Positions 29,112-40,712 are shown, numbered from the stretch's first letter. The stretch is DNA of 64,000 nt from Pantoea sp. GD03673 (GCF_029844725.1 NZ_JAOCKJ010000004.1:310001-374000), one strand, 5' to 3'. The notes: generated from the sequence alone by a model not told the origin. Translations and numbers: made by a program.

Positions 29112-29609
29112 TCAGCCCGCCAGCCAGGCGGCAAAGCCGTAGAGCATGGCCGCAGAAATCACGCCAGCAATGATGTCATCAACCATGATCCCCATGCCGC
29201 CATGCACATTGCGGTCAAACCAGCGAATCGGCCACGGCTTCCACATATCAAGAATACGGAACAGCACAAAACCGCCCAGTACCCATTGCCAGGTGTTGAC
29301 CGGAATCGCCATAAGCGTAATCCACATGCCGATGAACTCATCCCAGACAATACTGCCGTGATCGTGCACGCCCATATCTTTGGCGGTGCGATGGCAGAGA
29401 TAGACGCCGACGCAGATACCCACCAGCACCACCAGCGAATAGAGATCCTGCGGCAGATAGGTCATCAGACACCAGAAGGGGATGGCCGCCAGCGATCCCA
29501 TGGTGCCGGGCACGACCGGGCTTAGCCCGCTGCCGAAACCGGTCGCCAGCAGGTGCCAGGGATTGCTCATCCGCAGGCGGCTTTTCGCCACGTCATTATT
29601 TAGTGTCAA
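29112..29609 (-). CDS. pgpA: Phosphatidylglycerophosphatase A
   Basis: PgpA removes the phosphate from phosphatidylglycerophosphate in the inner membrane to give phosphatidylglycerol. Four hydrophobic segments and the motifs [20 protein letters not shown] and [14 protein letters not shown] mark the family. The start is uncertain. An ATG at 29654 would lie deep inside thiL and lacks a ribosome-binding site. TTG at 29607-29609 is preceded by AGGG at 9 bases, gives (M)[17 protein letters not shown] and resembles the short N-terminus of E. coli PgpA, so it is preferred. It overlaps the end of thiL by 14 bases. Confidence 0.9.
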   Translation of the reverse strand: MTLNNDVAKSRLRMSNPWHLLATGFGSGLSPVVPGTMGSLAAIPFWCLMTYLPQDLYSLVVLVGICVGVYLCHRTAKDMGVHDHGSIVWDEFIGMWITLMAIPVNTWQWVLGGFVLFRILDMWKPWPIRWFDRNVHGGMGIMVDDIIAGVISAAMLYGFAAWLAG

Positions 29610-30573
29610 AGTGATCAAACCCTTTATGACGGAAGGTGGCGGGTTTGCCATCATCCAGCAGCATTAAGCCTTCCGATTCCGGTGCAATCTGCCCGATACA
29701 GGTATAAGGCACGCCCAGATGGCCCAGCGCCACATCGAGCGCGCCGCGGTTAACTTCCGGCACGGTGAAGCAGAGTTCGTAATCTTCCCCGCCGCTCAGT
29801 GCCCAGCGCAATACCTGCTCAGGTTCAAAGTGGTCACGCAGCGCCGCCGACAGTGGCAACGCGTCAAGGTTAAGCCGTGCGCCGCAGCCACTGGCTTTCA
29901 GCACGTGGCCGAGGTCGGAAATCAGGCCGTCGGAAAGGTCCACCGCAGAGGAGGCCAGCGAACGCAATGCCTGCCCCTGCAGAATGCGCGGCATGGGACG
30001 CAGATGACGTTTAATCAGCGCTTCGTGTACCGCCGGATCGCTGATGCGGCAGTGATGCTGCAGCAGCGCCAGACCTGCCGCGCTGTCACCCAGCGTGCCG
30101 GTCACGTAGATCCAGTCGCCCGGCTTTGCGCCCGAACGTTTAAGGGCGCGGCCCTGGGGTACCAGACCGTGAATCGCCAGCGTCAGGCTCAGCGGGCCAC
30201 GGGTCGTGTCGCCGCCAACCAGCTGCATATCGTAATATTCCAGCAGTTCAAACAGGCTCTCACTGAAGGCAGAAAGCCAGCTCTCATCGACCTGCGGCAG
30301 CGTCAGGGCCAGCGTCAGCCACGCGGGATCGGCACCCATGGCCGCAAGGTCACTAAGATTAACAGCCAGGGCTTTGTAACCGAGATCGGCAGGATGGATA
30401 TCACGTAAGAAGTGCACTCCCGCGACCAGGGTATCGGTGCTGATCGCCAGCGTCTGTTTTTCCGGCACGCTAAGTAACGCACAATCGTCACCGATGCCGA
30501 GTTCGACATCACGGCGGCTGCGTGTTCTGCGGTTGAAATAGCGTGCGATGAGTTCAAATTCACCACAAGACAT
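29596..30573 (-). CDS. thiL: Thiamine-monophosphate kinase
   Basis: ThiL phosphorylates thiamine monophosphate to the active cofactor thiamine diphosphate. The 325-residue protein of the PurM/ThiL ATP-binding family has [11 protein letters not shown] and the metal-binding [12 protein letters not shown] near the N-terminus, then [23 protein letters not shown] and [11 protein letters not shown]. The supply logic is local: thiI is nearby, and dxs makes the thiazole precursor. It follows nusB on the same strand with a hairpin between and overlaps pgpA, which is probably translated by coupling. Confidence 0.97.
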   Translation of the reverse strand: MSCGEFELIARYFNRRTRSRRDVELGIGDDCALLSVPEKQTLAISTDTLVAGVHFLRDIHPADLGYKALAVNLSDLAAMGADPAWLTLALTLPQVDESWLSAFSESLFELLEYYDMQLVGGDTTRGPLSLTLAIHGLVPQGRALKRSGAKPGDWIYVTGTLGDSAAGLALLQHHCRISDPAVHEALIKRHLRPMPRILQGQALRSLASSAVDLSDGLISDLGHVLKASGCGARLNLDALPLSAALRDHFEPEQVLRWALSGGEDYELCFTVPEVNRGALDVALGHLGVPYTCIGQIAPESEGLMLLDDGKPATFRHKGFDHFDTK

Positions 30574-30599
30574 AATTGCGTTCCGCTTAACTCTTCATG

Positions 30600-30626
30600 A
30601 AAAAAGGCCGGCAAGCCGGCCTTTTT
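30600..30626 (-). terminator. Terminator between nusB and thiL
   Basis: A 7-base-pair stem (GGCCGGC with GCCGGCC, loop AA) flanked by AAAAA and TTTTT, so it works on either strand. On the minus strand it directly follows the nusB stop and would lower thiL-pgpA expression relative to nusB. Confidence 0.85.
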
Positions 30627-30628
30627 GT

Positions 30629-31048
30629 TTATTTGCGAGTGGGTCGAATTTGTGGACCGGCTTTATCCAGCACGCCGTTAACAAATTTATGACTGTCTTC
30701 GGCACCGAAGACTTTCGCCAGCTCAATCCCTTCGTTGATGGCCACTTTATAGGGCACATCATCACGTTTGCTCAGCTCATACAGCGAGATGCGCAGGATA
30801 GCTTTTTCTACCTGGCCCAGCTCTTCGAGCTGACGCGACAGATAAGGCTTCATCAGTCCATCCAGATACGCACTGTTGGTCGCCACACCGGACAGCAGTT
30901 CGCGGAAATAGGTAATGTCGACGTCTTTGACGTCCTGTTCCGCCAGAAACTGGTATTCCACATCGGCAATGTCGTTATTCGACAACTGCCAGGAGTAAAG
31001 CGCCTGAACAGCGCACTCACGGGCGCGACGACGAGCAGCAGGTTTCAC
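30629..31048 (-). CDS. nusB: Transcription antitermination factor NusB
   Basis: NusB binds NusE (ribosomal protein S10) and the boxA RNA to build antitermination complexes on rRNA operons. The 139-residue all-helical protein begins [20 protein letters not shown] and ends close to [17 protein letters not shown], the same length as in E. coli. The start codon is GTG (31046-31048), with AAGGGG 8 bases before it. It lies 19 bases after ribE in the ribD-ribE-nusB row. Confidence 0.97.
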   Translation of the reverse strand: MKPAARRRARECAVQALYSWQLSNNDIADVEYQFLAEQDVKDVDITYFRELLSGVATNSAYLDGLMKPYLSRQLEELGQVEKAILRISLYELSKRDDVPYKVAINEGIELAKVFGAEDSHKFVNGVLDKAGPQIRPTRK

Positions 31049-31067
31049 AAAATTCCCCTTACAAAAA

Positions 31068-31538
31068 TCAGGCTTTAATGGCTTTCAATACGTTGATCAT
31101 TTCGAGCGCAGTCAGCGCCGCTTCAGCACCTTTATTACCCGCTTTGGTGCCGGCACGCTCAATGGCCTGCTCAATACTTTCCGTCGTCAGCACGCCGAAC
31201 GCGACAGGAATATCGCTGTTCATGGCAACGCTGGCGATACCGGAGCTGGCTTCACCCGCCACATATTCGAAGTGCGCAGTGCCACCACGAATAACGGTGC
31301 CGAGTGCGATAATCGCATCATGTTTGCCTGAGTTCGCCAGCGCACGTGCTGCCAGAGGCAGTTCGTAGGCACCAGGCACCCAGACTACGGTGATATTGTC
31401 ATCTTTGACCTGGCCAATACGTTTCAGGGCATCAACTGCGCCATCCAGCAGGCTGTCATTAATGAAGTTGTTAAAACGCGCAATAACGATGGCAACATTG
31501 GCCTCAGGCGTTGCAACAGCAGCTTCGATAACTTTCAT
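31068..31538 (-). CDS. ribE: 6,7-dimethyl-8-ribityllumazine synthase
   Basis: Lumazine synthase joins 5-amino-6-ribitylaminouracil with dihydroxybutanone phosphate, the step before riboflavin. The 156-residue protein has [15 protein letters not shown], the [16 protein letters not shown] motif, [14 protein letters not shown] with the catalytic His and [13 protein letters not shown] frame extends to 31592, but ATG 31538 has AAGGA at 6 bases and gives the E. coli start MKVIEA. The gene is also called ribH. It follows ribD after 90 bases. Confidence 0.96.
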   Translation of the reverse strand: MKVIEAAVATPEANVAIVIARFNNFINDSLLDGAVDALKRIGQVKDDNITVVWVPGAYELPLAARALANSGKHDAIIALGTVIRGGTAHFEYVAGEASSGIASVAMNSDIPVAFGVLTTESIEQAIERAGTKAGNKGAEAALTALEMINVLKAIKA

Positions 31539-31628
31539 ACTTATCCTTTCAGGGGTTTGGTTGGCCCCGCGCAGGGGGGCGGATTCTATCATACTCTTGG
31601 GCGGCGTGCTCTCGCTTTTCCGACCGTG

Positions 31629-32729
31629 TTATTGTGGTGTCAGGGTCAGACGCAAATCGTCACCCACCTGCCGGACGTCGCTGAAACGGAAGGCAGGCGC
31701 GTCAGCCAGCTGGCTGAGTCCCGGCAACTGACACAGGCCGCGTCCTTCATGACCTAAAAGCTTCGGTGCCAGATAAACAATCAGTTCATCGACCAGCCCG
31801 GCCTGCAACAGGGCACCGGCCAGCGTTGCCCCCGCTTCAACCCAGACGCTGTTAATCTGACGCTGTCCCAGCAGCATCATCATTGCCACCAGATCTAATT
31901 GCTGTTCGCGCAGTGGAACCGCGATTTGCGTCACCCCGGCAGGCCAGCGCTGCTGGTCCGGCTGATGACGCATCAGCCAGGTTTCGCCCGGCTGTGAAAC
32001 GAGCCGATGCTGCGGTGCGACGCGATTCTGGCTGTCGATAACTACCCGTACCGGCTGACGCAGCTGCTGCTCATCGAGCAGCGCCTGGCTGTCGGCAGTG
32101 AGTTCAGACCAGCGCACTGTCAGGGAGGGATCGTCCGCCAGCACAGTGGCGCTGCTGCTGAGAATCGCGGCACTTTGCGCCCGCAGACGCTGTACATCGC
32201 GGCGGGCAGCCTGCGACGTTATCCACTGGCTTTCACCGCTGGCCATGGCCGTGCGGCCATCCAGCGACGCACCCAGTTTGAGCTGAATCCAGGGGAATCC
32301 GGTGCGCATCCGCTTGAGGAAGCCGCGATTCAGCGCTTCCGCTTCCGGCATCATCAGACCGTGACTGACGTCAATGCCTGCCTGATGCAGACGGTGCAGT
32401 CCGCGACCTGCGACCTGCGGATTCGGGTCCTGCATGGCGGCCACGACGCGGGTAACGCCCGCGGCGATCAGCGCATCACAGCAGGGCGGCGTGCGGCCAT
32501 GATGGCTGCATGGCTCCAGCGTGACATAGGCGGTTGCGCCACGCGCTTTCTCGCCCGCCATGCGCAGGGCGTGGACTTCAGCATGCGGCTCACCGGCACG
32601 CTGATGCCAGCCCTCACCCACCACCTCGCCATCGCGCACGATGACACAGCCAACATTCGGGTTAGGCATGGTGGTAAAACGGCCGCGTCGCGCCAGTTCC
32701 AGCGCGCGCGCCATATAGAGCTCATCCAT
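31629..32729 (-). CDS. ribD: Bifunctional riboflavin deaminase/reductase RibD
   Basis: RibD carries out two successive riboflavin steps: deamination of the pyrimidine ring and reduction of the ribosyl chain. In its 366 residues the N-terminal cytidine-deaminase-like domain (1 to about 145) shows the zinc motif HAEVHAL and PCSHHGRTPPC. The C-terminal NADPH-dependent reductase domain contains KLGASLDGRTAM and WVEAGATLAGALL. It starts 3 bases after the nrdR stop, with its AGGA ribosome-binding site overlapping the nrdR end, so the two are translationally coupled. Confidence 0.97.
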   Translation of the reverse strand: MDELYMARALELARRGRFTTMPNPNVGCVIVRDGEVVGEGWHQRAGEPHAEVHALRMAGEKARGATAYVTLEPCSHHGRTPPCCDALIAAGVTRVVAAMQDPNPQVAGRGLHRLHQAGIDVSHGLMMPEAEALNRGFLKRMRTGFPWIQLKLGASLDGRTAMASGESQWITSQAARRDVQRLRAQSAAILSSSATVLADDPSLTVRWSELTADSQALLDEQQLRQPVRVVIDSQNRVAPQHRLVSQPGETWLMRHQPDQQRWPAGVTQIAVPLREQQLDLVAMMMLLGQRQINSVWVEAGATLAGALLQAGLVDELIVYLAPKLLGHEGRGLCQLPGLSQLADAPAFRFSDVRQVGDDLRLTLTPQ

Positions 32730-32732
32730 ACT

Positions 32733-33182
32733 TTAATCCTGTAACCGGGCGATCTCTTCGCCAAAATCACGAATATCTTCAAAGCTGCGGTACACCGAGG
32801 CGAAGCGAATATAGGCAACTTTATCGAGTTTCTTCAGCTCATCCATCACCAGATTGCCAATGAGCTTACTGGGGATCTCACGTTCGCCGGTGGCGCGCAG
32901 CTGCGTTTTAATATGGTTTACGGCGCTTTCCACCGCGTCGGCGCTGACCGGACGCTTCTCCAGCGCTTTCATCATCCCGCTGGCCATTTTGTCTTCATTG
33001 AAAGGTTCGCGCACATCATTGCTTTTCACCACGCGTGGCATCACCAGTTCTGCCACCTCAAAGGTGGTGAAGCGTTCATGACACATCAGACACTGGCGGC
33101 GGCGGCGCACCGAGGAGCCTTCACTAACCAGACGAGAATCAATCACTTTGGTGTCCACAGCGGAGCAGAATGGGCAATGCAT
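32733..33182 (-). CDS. nrdR: Ribonucleotide-reductase repressor NrdR
   Basis: NrdR represses the ribonucleotide reductase operons when dATP is high. The 149-residue protein has an N-terminal zinc ribbon (Cys3, Cys6, Cys31, Cys34; [17 protein letters not shown]) and an ATP-cone domain from about residue 49. A frame extends to 33281, but ATG 33182 with AGGA at 7 bases puts the zinc ribbon at the N-terminus and gives the E. coli length. First gene of the nrdR-ribD-ribE-nusB-thiL-pgpA row. Confidence 0.96.
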   Translation of the reverse strand: MHCPFCSAVDTKVIDSRLVSEGSSVRRRRQCLMCHERFTTFEVAELVMPRVVKSNDVREPFNEDKMASGMMKALEKRPVSADAVESAVNHIKTQLRATGEREIPSKLIGNLVMDELKKLDKVAYIRFASVYRSFEDIRDFGEEIARLQD

Positions 33183-33369
33183 GACGTTTCCTGACGCGAG
33201 ATAGATGGGCCACACAGTGTAGCGCGAACTGCGAATCAACAAAATCTCTTCGTGCCTTTCGTGAACAACCGCGCACAGCACAAATGATGTTAAATATCAG
33301 TGCTGGCAAAAGGGTCTACGCTTATAGAGCCGAAAGACGGCGTATATCCACTAACACACTGGAGGTTGT

Positions 33370-33807
33370 ATGGGTCTGTTTAATTTTGTGAAAGAAGCGG
33401 GTGAAAAATTGTGGGATGCCGTGCATGGCGGTGAAGACCAGAATAAAAAACTGCAGGATCACATCAACAAGCTCGGCTTGCCAGACAGCGACAAGGTGGA
33501 CGTGAAGGTCAATGGTGATACCGTAACCGTGACCGGCGATGGCCTTTCTCAGGAGCTGAAAGAGAAGATTCTGATCGCAGCAGGTAACGTTGCTGGCATC
33601 ACAAAAGTGGAAGACAAGGTCACCGTAACAGACAGTGCGGCCGAGTCAAAGCTATACACCGTGAAGAAAGGCGACACGCTGAGCGCCATTTCCAAAGAGG
33701 TGTATGGAAATGCCAGTGAATACAACAAGATTTTCGAAGCGAACAAGCCAATGCTCACCCATCCTGATAAGATCTATCCTGGCCAGGTATTACGTATTCC
33801 TGAATAA
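33370..33807 (+). CDS. kbp: Potassium-binding BON-LysM protein Kbp (YgaU)
   Basis: A 145-residue cytoplasmic protein with a BON domain (about 20-90) and a C-terminal LysM domain (about 95-143, [18 protein letters not shown] ... [11 protein letters not shown]). It aligns closely with E. coli YgaU/Kbp (149 residues), which binds potassium ions and is needed for growth at high external potassium. In E. coli the gene lies near gabP; here it sits between nrdR and yajI, where I would not expect it from the E. coli map. GGAGG precedes the ATG. It is followed 17 bases later by yajI on the same strand. Confidence 0.92.
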   Translation: MGLFNFVKEAGEKLWDAVHGGEDQNKKLQDHINKLGLPDSDKVDVKVNGDTVTVTGDGLSQELKEKILIAAGNVAGITKVEDKVTVTDSAAESKLYTVKKGDTLSAISKEVYGNASEYNKIFEANKPMLTHPDKIYPGQVLRIPE

Positions 33808-33823
33808 CGGACAAGGATAACTT

Positions 33824-34402
33824 ATGAACAGGTTGGTTTGGGTTCCGGTCGTGTTCTCTCTGGTGACGCTGAGCGGCTGCAGCAGCACGGCCGGCAATCC
33901 GCAGGTGAAAGAACTGCATCAGGAAGTGAGTCAGCTTAATCAACAGATGCAGCACCTGACCACGCAGGCCAGCGCGCTGGAAATCCAGGGGCAGCTCAAC
34001 AGCCAGTTGCAGCAAGGTGCGTGGCTGGTGCCGCAGGCGAACACGCCGGTGGCGCTTCACACGCAGCTCGGCACACTGCGACTGACACTGTCGCCCGTCA
34101 CTGCGGAAGCCAGCGGCTCGCGGGCAACCCTCACGGTACGCTCAATGGACGACAGGCCGTTGCCTGCGCTGCACGCAACGGTGATCTGGGGTGAACTTGA
34201 CCCGGCGACAGGTAAACCGCTGGGCGGTGACAGTCTGAGTCAGACGATTGACGTGCCTGCCTCGCTGCTGCCGCAGCATACGGCCACCGTCCCGCTGCGA
34301 CTCAGCGGCCTGACACCGGAGCAACTGGGTTATGTCCGCGTGCATAACGTGTCCGGTGACACGTCGACCCAGACCTCCCCTGCTGCACCTGCAAATCCTT
34401 AG
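33824..34402 (+). CDS. yajI: DUF3251-family lipoprotein YajI
   Basis: A 192-residue lipoprotein: signal MNRLVWVPVVFSLVTLSGC with lipobox LSGC and Cys19. A short coiled-coil (about 27-60, Gln-rich) is followed by a beta-rich domain with GTLRLTLSPVTAEASGSRATL and EQLGYVRVHNVSG, which match the DUF3251 domain of E. coli YajI. The next residues after the lipidated Cys are Ser-Ser, so outer-membrane sorting is likely. Function unknown. E. coli yajI lies in the same nrdR-secF interval, but there tsx and yajD follow it; both are absent here. Confidence 0.82.
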   Translation: MNRLVWVPVVFSLVTLSGCSSTAGNPQVKELHQEVSQLNQQMQHLTTQASALEIQGQLNSQLQQGAWLVPQANTPVALHTQLGTLRLTLSPVTAEASGSRATLTVRSMDDRPLPALHATVIWGELDPATGKPLGGDSLSQTIDVPASLLPQHTATVPLRLSGLTPEQLGYVRVHNVSGDTSTQTSPAAPANP

Positions 34403-34412
34403 CAGACGGTGC

Positions 34413-34450
34413 AAAAAAAAACGGACAGCCATAAGGCTGTCCGTTTTTTC
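34413..34450 (+). terminator. Bidirectional terminator between yajI and secF
   Basis: An 11-base-pair stem (AACGGACAGCC with GGCTGTCCGTT, loop ATAA) flanked by a long A-run and a TTTTTTC run serves both convergent genes. Confidence 0.93.
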
Positions 34451-34464
34451 TTTCTGACGTGCTA

Positions 34465-35433
34465 TTAAGGCAGGATAGAAGGCTGATCGGCCCCCTCTTT
34501 CTCGACTTTCTGCACCATCATATGTTCACGCTTCATGCCCAGCTTCAGCGCCAGCGCTGAAGAGACATAAATGGATGAAACCGTACCAATCGTCACACCA
34601 ATCAGCATGGTCAGTGAGAAGCCTTTCAGCAGCGCACCACCAAACACGAACAGGATGAGGATCATCGCCAGCGTTGTCAGCGAGGTAATCAGCGTACGAC
34701 TTAACGTCTGGGTCAGTGACACGTTTGTAATATCGTAAGCGCTGCCGCGACGGATCTTGCGGAAGTTTTCACGAATACGGTCAGAGACCACGATCTTATC
34801 GTTAAGCGAGTAGCCAATGACTGACATCAGTGAGGCAACAATCGTCAGGTCGATTTCAATGCGGAACAGCGCCAGCAGGCCGCAGGTGATGATCACGTCA
34901 TGCGCCAGTGCCAGCACGGTCCCCAGCGCCAGACGCCACTCAAAGCGGAAACCGATGTAGATCAGAATCGCAATCAGTGCTGACAACAGCGCCATCGCAC
35001 CCGCCTGCGCCAGGTCGCTGCCCACACTCGGACCCACGAACTCAATGCGCTTAACGGTGGCGTTTTGCTGAGTGGTCTGGTTGATCACCGACACCACTTT
35101 ATTGCCTAACTCGGTGCCCGCCGGGCCGGTAACCGGTGCCATACGCACCATCACGTCACGGCTGCTGCCAAAGTTCTGCACCAGCGGCTCATCAAAGCCC
35201 GCTTTCACCAGATCGCTACGCAGCATGTCGAGGTCGGCCGGTTTCTCCAGCGCGATCTCAATTACCGTACCGCCGGTAAAATCGAGGCCCCAGTTAAAAC
35301 CACGCACGCTCACGATCGCAATCGCGGCCAGAATCAGCAGTCCCGAAATGATGAAGGCCAGCTTATCCCAGCGCATAAAGTCGACGACTTTACGCCCGTG
35401 GTTTAACTGCTCAATGTTATATTCCTGTGCCAC
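34465..35433 (-). CDS. secF: Protein-export membrane protein SecF
   Basis: SecF with SecD and YajC forms the accessory complex of the SecYEG translocon, using the proton gradient to help pull proteins out. The 322-residue protein has six membrane segments, a periplasmic loop and the conserved [10 protein letters not shown] and [20 protein letters not shown]. The start is GTG (35431-35433), 6 bases after GAGGAG, giving [14 protein letters not shown] as in E. coli; the longer frame to 35559 overlaps secD. It begins 10 bases after the secD stop. Confidence 0.96.
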   Translation of the reverse strand: MAQEYNIEQLNHGRKVVDFMRWDKLAFIISGLLILAAIAIVSVRGFNWGLDFTGGTVIEIALEKPADLDMLRSDLVKAGFDEPLVQNFGSSRDVMVRMAPVTGPAGTELGNKVVSVINQTTQQNATVKRIEFVGPSVGSDLAQAGAMALLSALIAILIYIGFRFEWRLALGTVLALAHDVIITCGLLALFRIEIDLTIVASLMSVIGYSLNDKIVVSDRIRENFRKIRRGSAYDITNVSLTQTLSRTLITSLTTLAMILILFVFGGALLKGFSLTMLIGVTIGTVSSIYVSSALALKLGMKREHMMVQKVEKEGADQPSILP

Positions 35434-35443
35434 AACGCACTCC

Positions 35444-37291
35444 TCAGATAGACAGCTTGTTGATGCGTTTGCCACCGTAAACCAGGTTAACAATGGCACG
35501 GGTACCGATAATCGCGGTGAACATTGAGGTCGCGATACCAATTGCGGTGGTAATCGCAAAGCCTTTGATCGAACCGGTGCCGACCGCGTAAAGAATGATA
35601 ACTTTGATCAGGGTGGTCACGTTCGCATCGACAATACTGGAGAAGGCACCTTTGTAGCCCTCATGAATTGCCTGCTGAACCGAGCGCCCGTTACGCAGCT
35701 CTTCTTTAATACGTTCGTTAATCAGTACGTTAGCATCAACCGCTACCGCCAGGGTTAACACGATACCGGCAATACCCGGCATGGTCAGGGTCGCGCCCGG
35801 CAGCAGGGACATAATGCCGACAATCAGCACCAAGTTCACCAGCAACGCACTGGTCGCAATCAGACCAAACTTCTTGTAGAACACCACCATAAACAGGATC
35901 GAGGCGAGCAGGCCCCACAGGCAGGCTTCCAGACCCTGAGTAATGTTCTGCTGACCCATTGTCGGCCCGATAGTACGCTCTTCCACAATCTGGATTGGCG
36001 CAATCAACGCACCGGCACGCAGCAGCAGCGACAGCTGACGCGCTTCGTTCGGGTTGCTGATACCGGTGATGCGGAAGCTGTTCCCCAGGCGAGACTGGAT
36101 ATTAGCGACGTTAATCACCTCTTCCTGTTTCACCAGAATTGAACGGCCATTGGCATCTTTCTTACCGCTGTCTTTGTACTCCACAAACAGGGTCGCCATC
36201 GGCTTGCCGATGTTGTCCTTGGTGAAGTTAGACATGATGTTACCGCCTGCGCCATCCAGTGAAATGTTCACCTGTGGCTGGTTGTACTCATCCATGCTGG
36301 AGGTCGAGTCGGTGATATGGTCACCGGTCAGGATCACCCGCTTGTAGAGCACCACTGGCTGACCATCACGCATGTCTTTGACTTCAGAGTCACCCGGAAC
36401 CCGGCCACTGGCCGCTGCGGTGGGATCCACGCTGGTGTTCACCAGACGGAATTCCAGCGTCGCGGTCGCACCCAGAATCTCTTTGGCGCGCGCCGTATCC
36501 TGAATGCCCGGCAGTTCAACCACGATACGATCGGAACCCTGACGCTGTACCAGCGGTTCCGCCACGCCCAGCTGGTTTACACGGTTACGCAGAATGGTAA
36601 TGTTCTGCTGAACCGCATATTCACGCGCTTCGCTGAGACGGGCATCGCTCATGGTGGCACGCAGGGCATCGCTGCCGCTGCTGTTGATCACCAGATCCTG
36701 ATGACGCGAGGCCAGCCAGGAGATTGCCGCATCACGGCTGGCAGCGTCACGGAAACGAATTTCCACGCCGTAGTTCGCGATTTTGTTGACGTTGGTATAA
36801 GGGATATTTTTGGTGCGCAGGTCGCTACGCAGCGTATCAGCGTTCTGCTCCTGCAGCTTGCTCAGGGCGGTGTCCATGTCCACTTCCATCAGGAAGTGCA
36901 CACCACCACGCAGATCGAGACCGAGTTTCATCGGCTCTGCTGACAGCATCGTCAGCCAGCGCGGCGTGGCTGGCGCAAGGTTCAGCGCGACAACGTAGTT
37001 TTCACCCAGCGCTTTCATGATCGCTTCACGGGCGCGTAACTGCACATCCGTATTAGCGAAACGCGCGGTAATCGCACCATTTTCCAGCGCAACCGATTTG
37101 CTCTGGATATTGTCTTGTTTTAATGCGGACTGAATCTGATCCAACGTCTGCTCACTGGCGGCGCTTCCGCGCGCACCAGTGATTTGAACGGCCGGATCCT
37201 CACCATACAGGTTGGGAAGCGCATAGAGCAGGCCGACGAGAATCACGACGACCAGCATCACATACTTCCACAAAGGATAACGATTTAACAC
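35444..37291 (-). CDS. secD: Protein-export membrane protein SecD
   Basis: SecD, the larger half of the SecDF motor, has one N-terminal and five C-terminal membrane helices around a large periplasmic domain. Visible marks are [38 protein letters not shown] and [21 protein letters not shown]. The frame runs on to 37393, but GTG at 37289-37291, with AAGGGA upstream, gives (M)[12 protein letters not shown] and exactly 615 residues, as in E. coli. It lies 25 bases after yajC. Confidence 0.96.
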   Translation of the reverse strand: MLNRYPLWKYVMLVVVILVGLLYALPNLYGEDPAVQITGARGSAASEQTLDQIQSALKQDNIQSKSVALENGAITARFANTDVQLRAREAIMKALGENYVVALNLAPATPRWLTMLSAEPMKLGLDLRGGVHFLMEVDMDTALSKLQEQNADTLRSDLRTKNIPYTNVNKIANYGVEIRFRDAASRDAAISWLASRHQDLVINSSGSDALRATMSDARLSEAREYAVQQNITILRNRVNQLGVAEPLVQRQGSDRIVVELPGIQDTARAKEILGATATLEFRLVNTSVDPTAAASGRVPGDSEVKDMRDGQPVVLYKRVILTGDHITDSTSSMDEYNQPQVNISLDGAGGNIMSNFTKDNIGKPMATLFVEYKDSGKKDANGRSILVKQEEVINVANIQSRLGNSFRITGISNPNEARQLSLLLRAGALIAPIQIVEERTIGPTMGQQNITQGLEACLWGLLASILFMVVFYKKFGLIATSALLVNLVLIVGIMSLLPGATLTMPGIAGIVLTLAVAVDANVLINERIKEELRNGRSVQQAIHEGYKGAFSSIVDANVTTLIKVIILYAVGTGSIKGFAITTAIGIATSMFTAIIGTRAIVNLVYGGKRINKLSI

Positions 37292-37316
37292 GGCAGTTCC
37301 CTTAGGGAAGAAAGAA

Positions 37317-37648
37317 TTACAGCGCCTTAATAGTGCCTTTAGGCAGCACGGCGGCGACGAAATCACGTTTAATGACGACTTCATTGGTGTCATTCAGCGC
37401 GATAGCTACGTAGCCCGTGTCAGAGACTTTTGTTACGCGGCCTACCAGGCCACCGCTGGTCAGCACTTCATCACCCTTAGAGATAGAATCCATCAGCTTC
37501 TTGTGCTCTTTCGCACGCTTCTGCTGCGGACGCAGGATCATGAAATAGAAAATCAGACCAAACACCACCAGCATGATCACCAGAGAATACGGACTTCCCT
37601 GAGACGGAGCGCCTGCTGCGGCAACGGCGTCAGAAATGAATAAGCTCA

Positions 37649-37649
<1 letters not shown>
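37317..37649 (-). CDS. yajC: Sec translocase accessory subunit YajC
   Basis: A 110-residue protein with a single membrane helix (about 20-40) and a cytosolic KOW-like tail. YajC joins SecDF and is also found with the AcrB efflux pump in E. coli. Motifs: [18 protein letters not shown] and [17 protein letters not shown]. Its ATG overlaps the tgt stop by one base. Confidence 0.96.
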
Positions 37650-38836
<1,187 letters not shown>

Positions 38837-38838
38837 TC

Positions 38839-38857
38839 AGTCGCCCGACGGGCGACT
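38839..38857 (-). other. Hairpin between queA and tgt
   Basis: A perfect 8-base-pair stem (AGTCGCCC with GGGCGACT, loop GAC), framed by an outer CCGAT/ATCGG pair, fills most of the 79-base queA-tgt gap. No T-run. It may tune tgt expression or protect the mRNA. Confidence 0.5.
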
Positions 38858-38876
38858 CCGGCTATCGGTTAATAAA

Positions 38877-39947
38877 TCAGTCGCCCACTTTTTCCAGCGG
38901 CGCCTGCGGATTTTTGCTGATAAACATCGCGTCGCCATAACTGAAGAAACGATATTGCTCAGCCACGGCTGCGCGGTACGCGGCCATGGTGTGCTGGTAA
39001 CCGGCAAACGCCGAGACCAGCATAATCAGGGTTGATTCAGGCAGATGGAAGTTGGTGATCAGCGCATCGATCACCTGATACTCATAGCCCGGATAGATAA
39101 AAATCTGAGTGTCGTCAAAGAACGGCGCAATCAGGGCATCCTGACTCGCTTTGGCGGCGCTCTCCAGCGAACGCACCGAGGTGGTGCCGACGGCGACCAC
39201 TTTATTGCCACGCGCTTTACAGGCCAGCACCGCGTCGACAACCTCCTGCGGCACTTCAGCATATTCTGCGTGCATGTGATGCTCTTCAATGGTCTCGACG
39301 CGCACCGGCTGGAAGGTGCCCGCACCGACATGCAGCGTCACAAACGCCATCTCAACGCCCTTCTCTTTCAGGGCCTGCAGCAGCGGTTCATCGAAGTGCA
39401 GACCGGCGGTCGGGGCCGCAACAGCACCGGGACGGGCGCTGTAAACCGTCTGATAAAGCTCGCGATCCGCGTCTTCATCCGGGCGGTCGATATAGGGCGG
39501 CAGAGGCATGTGGCCAACGCTGTTAAGGATGTCGAGCACCGCGCGCTCATCATCAAATTCAATCTCAAACAGCGCGTCGTGGCGTGCCACCATGGTGGCT
39601 TTCACGCTCTCATCTTCGCCCAGCAGCAGTTCTGCACCCGGCTTCGGCGCTTTTGAAGCACGCACGTGCGCCAGCACGCGCTTGTCGTCGAGCATCCGCT
39701 CCACCAGCATCTCGATTTTGCCGCCGCTGGCTTTACGGCCAAAGACGCGCGCCGGAATCACACGGGTATTGTTGAACACCAGCAGATCCCCTGGATTCAG
39801 CTTATCCAGCACATCGGTGAAAACACCGTGCGACAGCGCACCGCTGGGGCCATCGAGCGACAGCAGGCGACAGCCGCTGCGCTGCGCCTGGGGATAGTGA
39901 GCAATCAGGGATTCGGGCAGTTCAAAAGCAAAATCGGCGACACGCAT
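38877..39947 (-). CDS. queA: S-adenosylmethionine:tRNA ribosyltransferase-isomerase QueA
   Basis: QueA adds the cyclopentene ring to preQ1-modified tRNA using the ribosyl part of SAM. The 356-residue protein equals the E. coli length and starts [19 protein letters not shown]. Conserved blocks are [34 protein letters not shown] and [12 protein letters not shown]-like [14 protein letters not shown] frame reaches 40052, but ATG 39947 gives the known N-terminus. The ribosome-binding site is weak (GAGA). It heads the queA-tgt-yajC-secD-secF row and is divergent from acpH. Confidence 0.97.
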   Translation of the reverse strand: MRVADFAFELPESLIAHYPQAQRSGCRLLSLDGPSGALSHGVFTDVLDKLNPGDLLVFNNTRVIPARVFGRKASGGKIEMLVERMLDDKRVLAHVRASKAPKPGAELLLGEDESVKATMVARHDALFEIEFDDERAVLDILNSVGHMPLPPYIDRPDEDADRELYQTVYSARPGAVAAPTAGLHFDEPLLQALKEKGVEMAFVTLHVGAGTFQPVRVETIEEHHMHAEYAEVPQEVVDAVLACKARGNKVVAVGTTSVRSLESAAKASQDALIAPFFDDTQIFIYPGYEYQVIDALITNFHLPESTLIMLVSAFAGYQHTMAAYRAAVAEQYRFFSYGDAMFISKNPQAPLEKVGD

Positions 39948-40039
39948 TGAAATGTTCTTTCTCAGGCAAAAACAGGCGGCACAGTTTAGCGGAAAATCGA
40001 CCAATTCTGAACAACTGGCTGCGCAAAGGCAGTTCAGCC

Positions 40040-40045
40040 TATAAT
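40040..40045 (+). promoter_or_regulatory. Perfect -10 hexamer directly before acpH
   Basis: TATAAT at 40040-40045 lies only 5 bases before the acpH ATG, so a transcript starting 6-7 bases downstream would begin at or within the start codon. No convincing -35 is seen at 16-18 bases. See the finding on a leaderless acpH message. Confidence 0.4.
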
Positions 40046-40050
40046 GCGGC

Positions 40051-40632
40051 ATGAACTTTCTTGCTCATCTCCATCTGGCTCAGCTGGCCGACAGCTCCCT
40101 GCTCGGCAATTTGATGGCCGACTTTGTGCGGGGCAACCCGCACCAGCACTGGTCCGCGCCTGTCGCAGACGGCATTCTGATGCATCGTCGTCTGGATGTG
40201 ATGACCGATGCGCTGCCCGAAGTGCGCAGCGCCCGTCAGCTATTCCGTGCCGAAACCTATCGCGTGGCACCGATTACGCTGGACGTCATCTGGGATCATT
40301 TCCTGGCCCGCCACTGGCAGCAATTTACGCCCGACCAGACGCTGGTGCAGTTCTCTGCCGCCGCCGAGCGCGACATTATGCCGCAACTGGCAGACACGCC
40401 CCCCGAATTTCAGGCGCTCAACGCGGTGATGTGGCGCGAGCGCTGGTTTGAGCATTATGCCCAGCCTGCCCGGCTGGAGCGGGTGCTGCACGGCATGGCC
40501 AGTCGCCGTCCGCGTCTGGCGGCACTGCGCGACTCTTACCACGATTTCACGCAACATTATGATCAGCTTGAAGCGCTGTTTTTTGTTTTTTATCCGCGTT
40601 TAATGGCGCTGGCGACCAGCAGAACCCTGTAA
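40051..40632 (+). CDS. acpH: Acyl carrier protein phosphodiesterase AcpH
   Basis: AcpH removes the 4'-phosphopantetheine arm from acyl carrier protein, the reverse of AcpS. The 193-residue HD-like protein aligns with E. coli AcpH from [21 protein letters not shown] onward, including [29 protein letters not shown] and [16 protein letters not shown]. It is divergent from queA, with 103 bases between the starts. There is no Shine-Dalgarno sequence before the ATG. A longer upstream frame from 40044 in another register is not coding. Confidence 0.94.
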   Translation: MNFLAHLHLAQLADSSLLGNLMADFVRGNPHQHWSAPVADGILMHRRLDVMTDALPEVRSARQLFRAETYRVAPITLDVIWDHFLARHWQQFTPDQTLVQFSAAAERDIMPQLADTPPEFQALNAVMWRERWFEHYAQPARLERVLHGMASRRPRLAALRDSYHDFTQHYDQLEALFFVFYPRLMALATSRTL

Positions 40633-40712
40633 AACCCGATCCTCTGCTGCCGGGGTGGCAGATACCCGCTTTTGCGTAATCAAAAAAGCCTGCCGCCCGG
40701 CTCCGCACCATC

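Noticed and set aside
36317-36943. A 208-codon frame antisense to secD
   Set aside because: Shadow of secD, which is full length and conserved.
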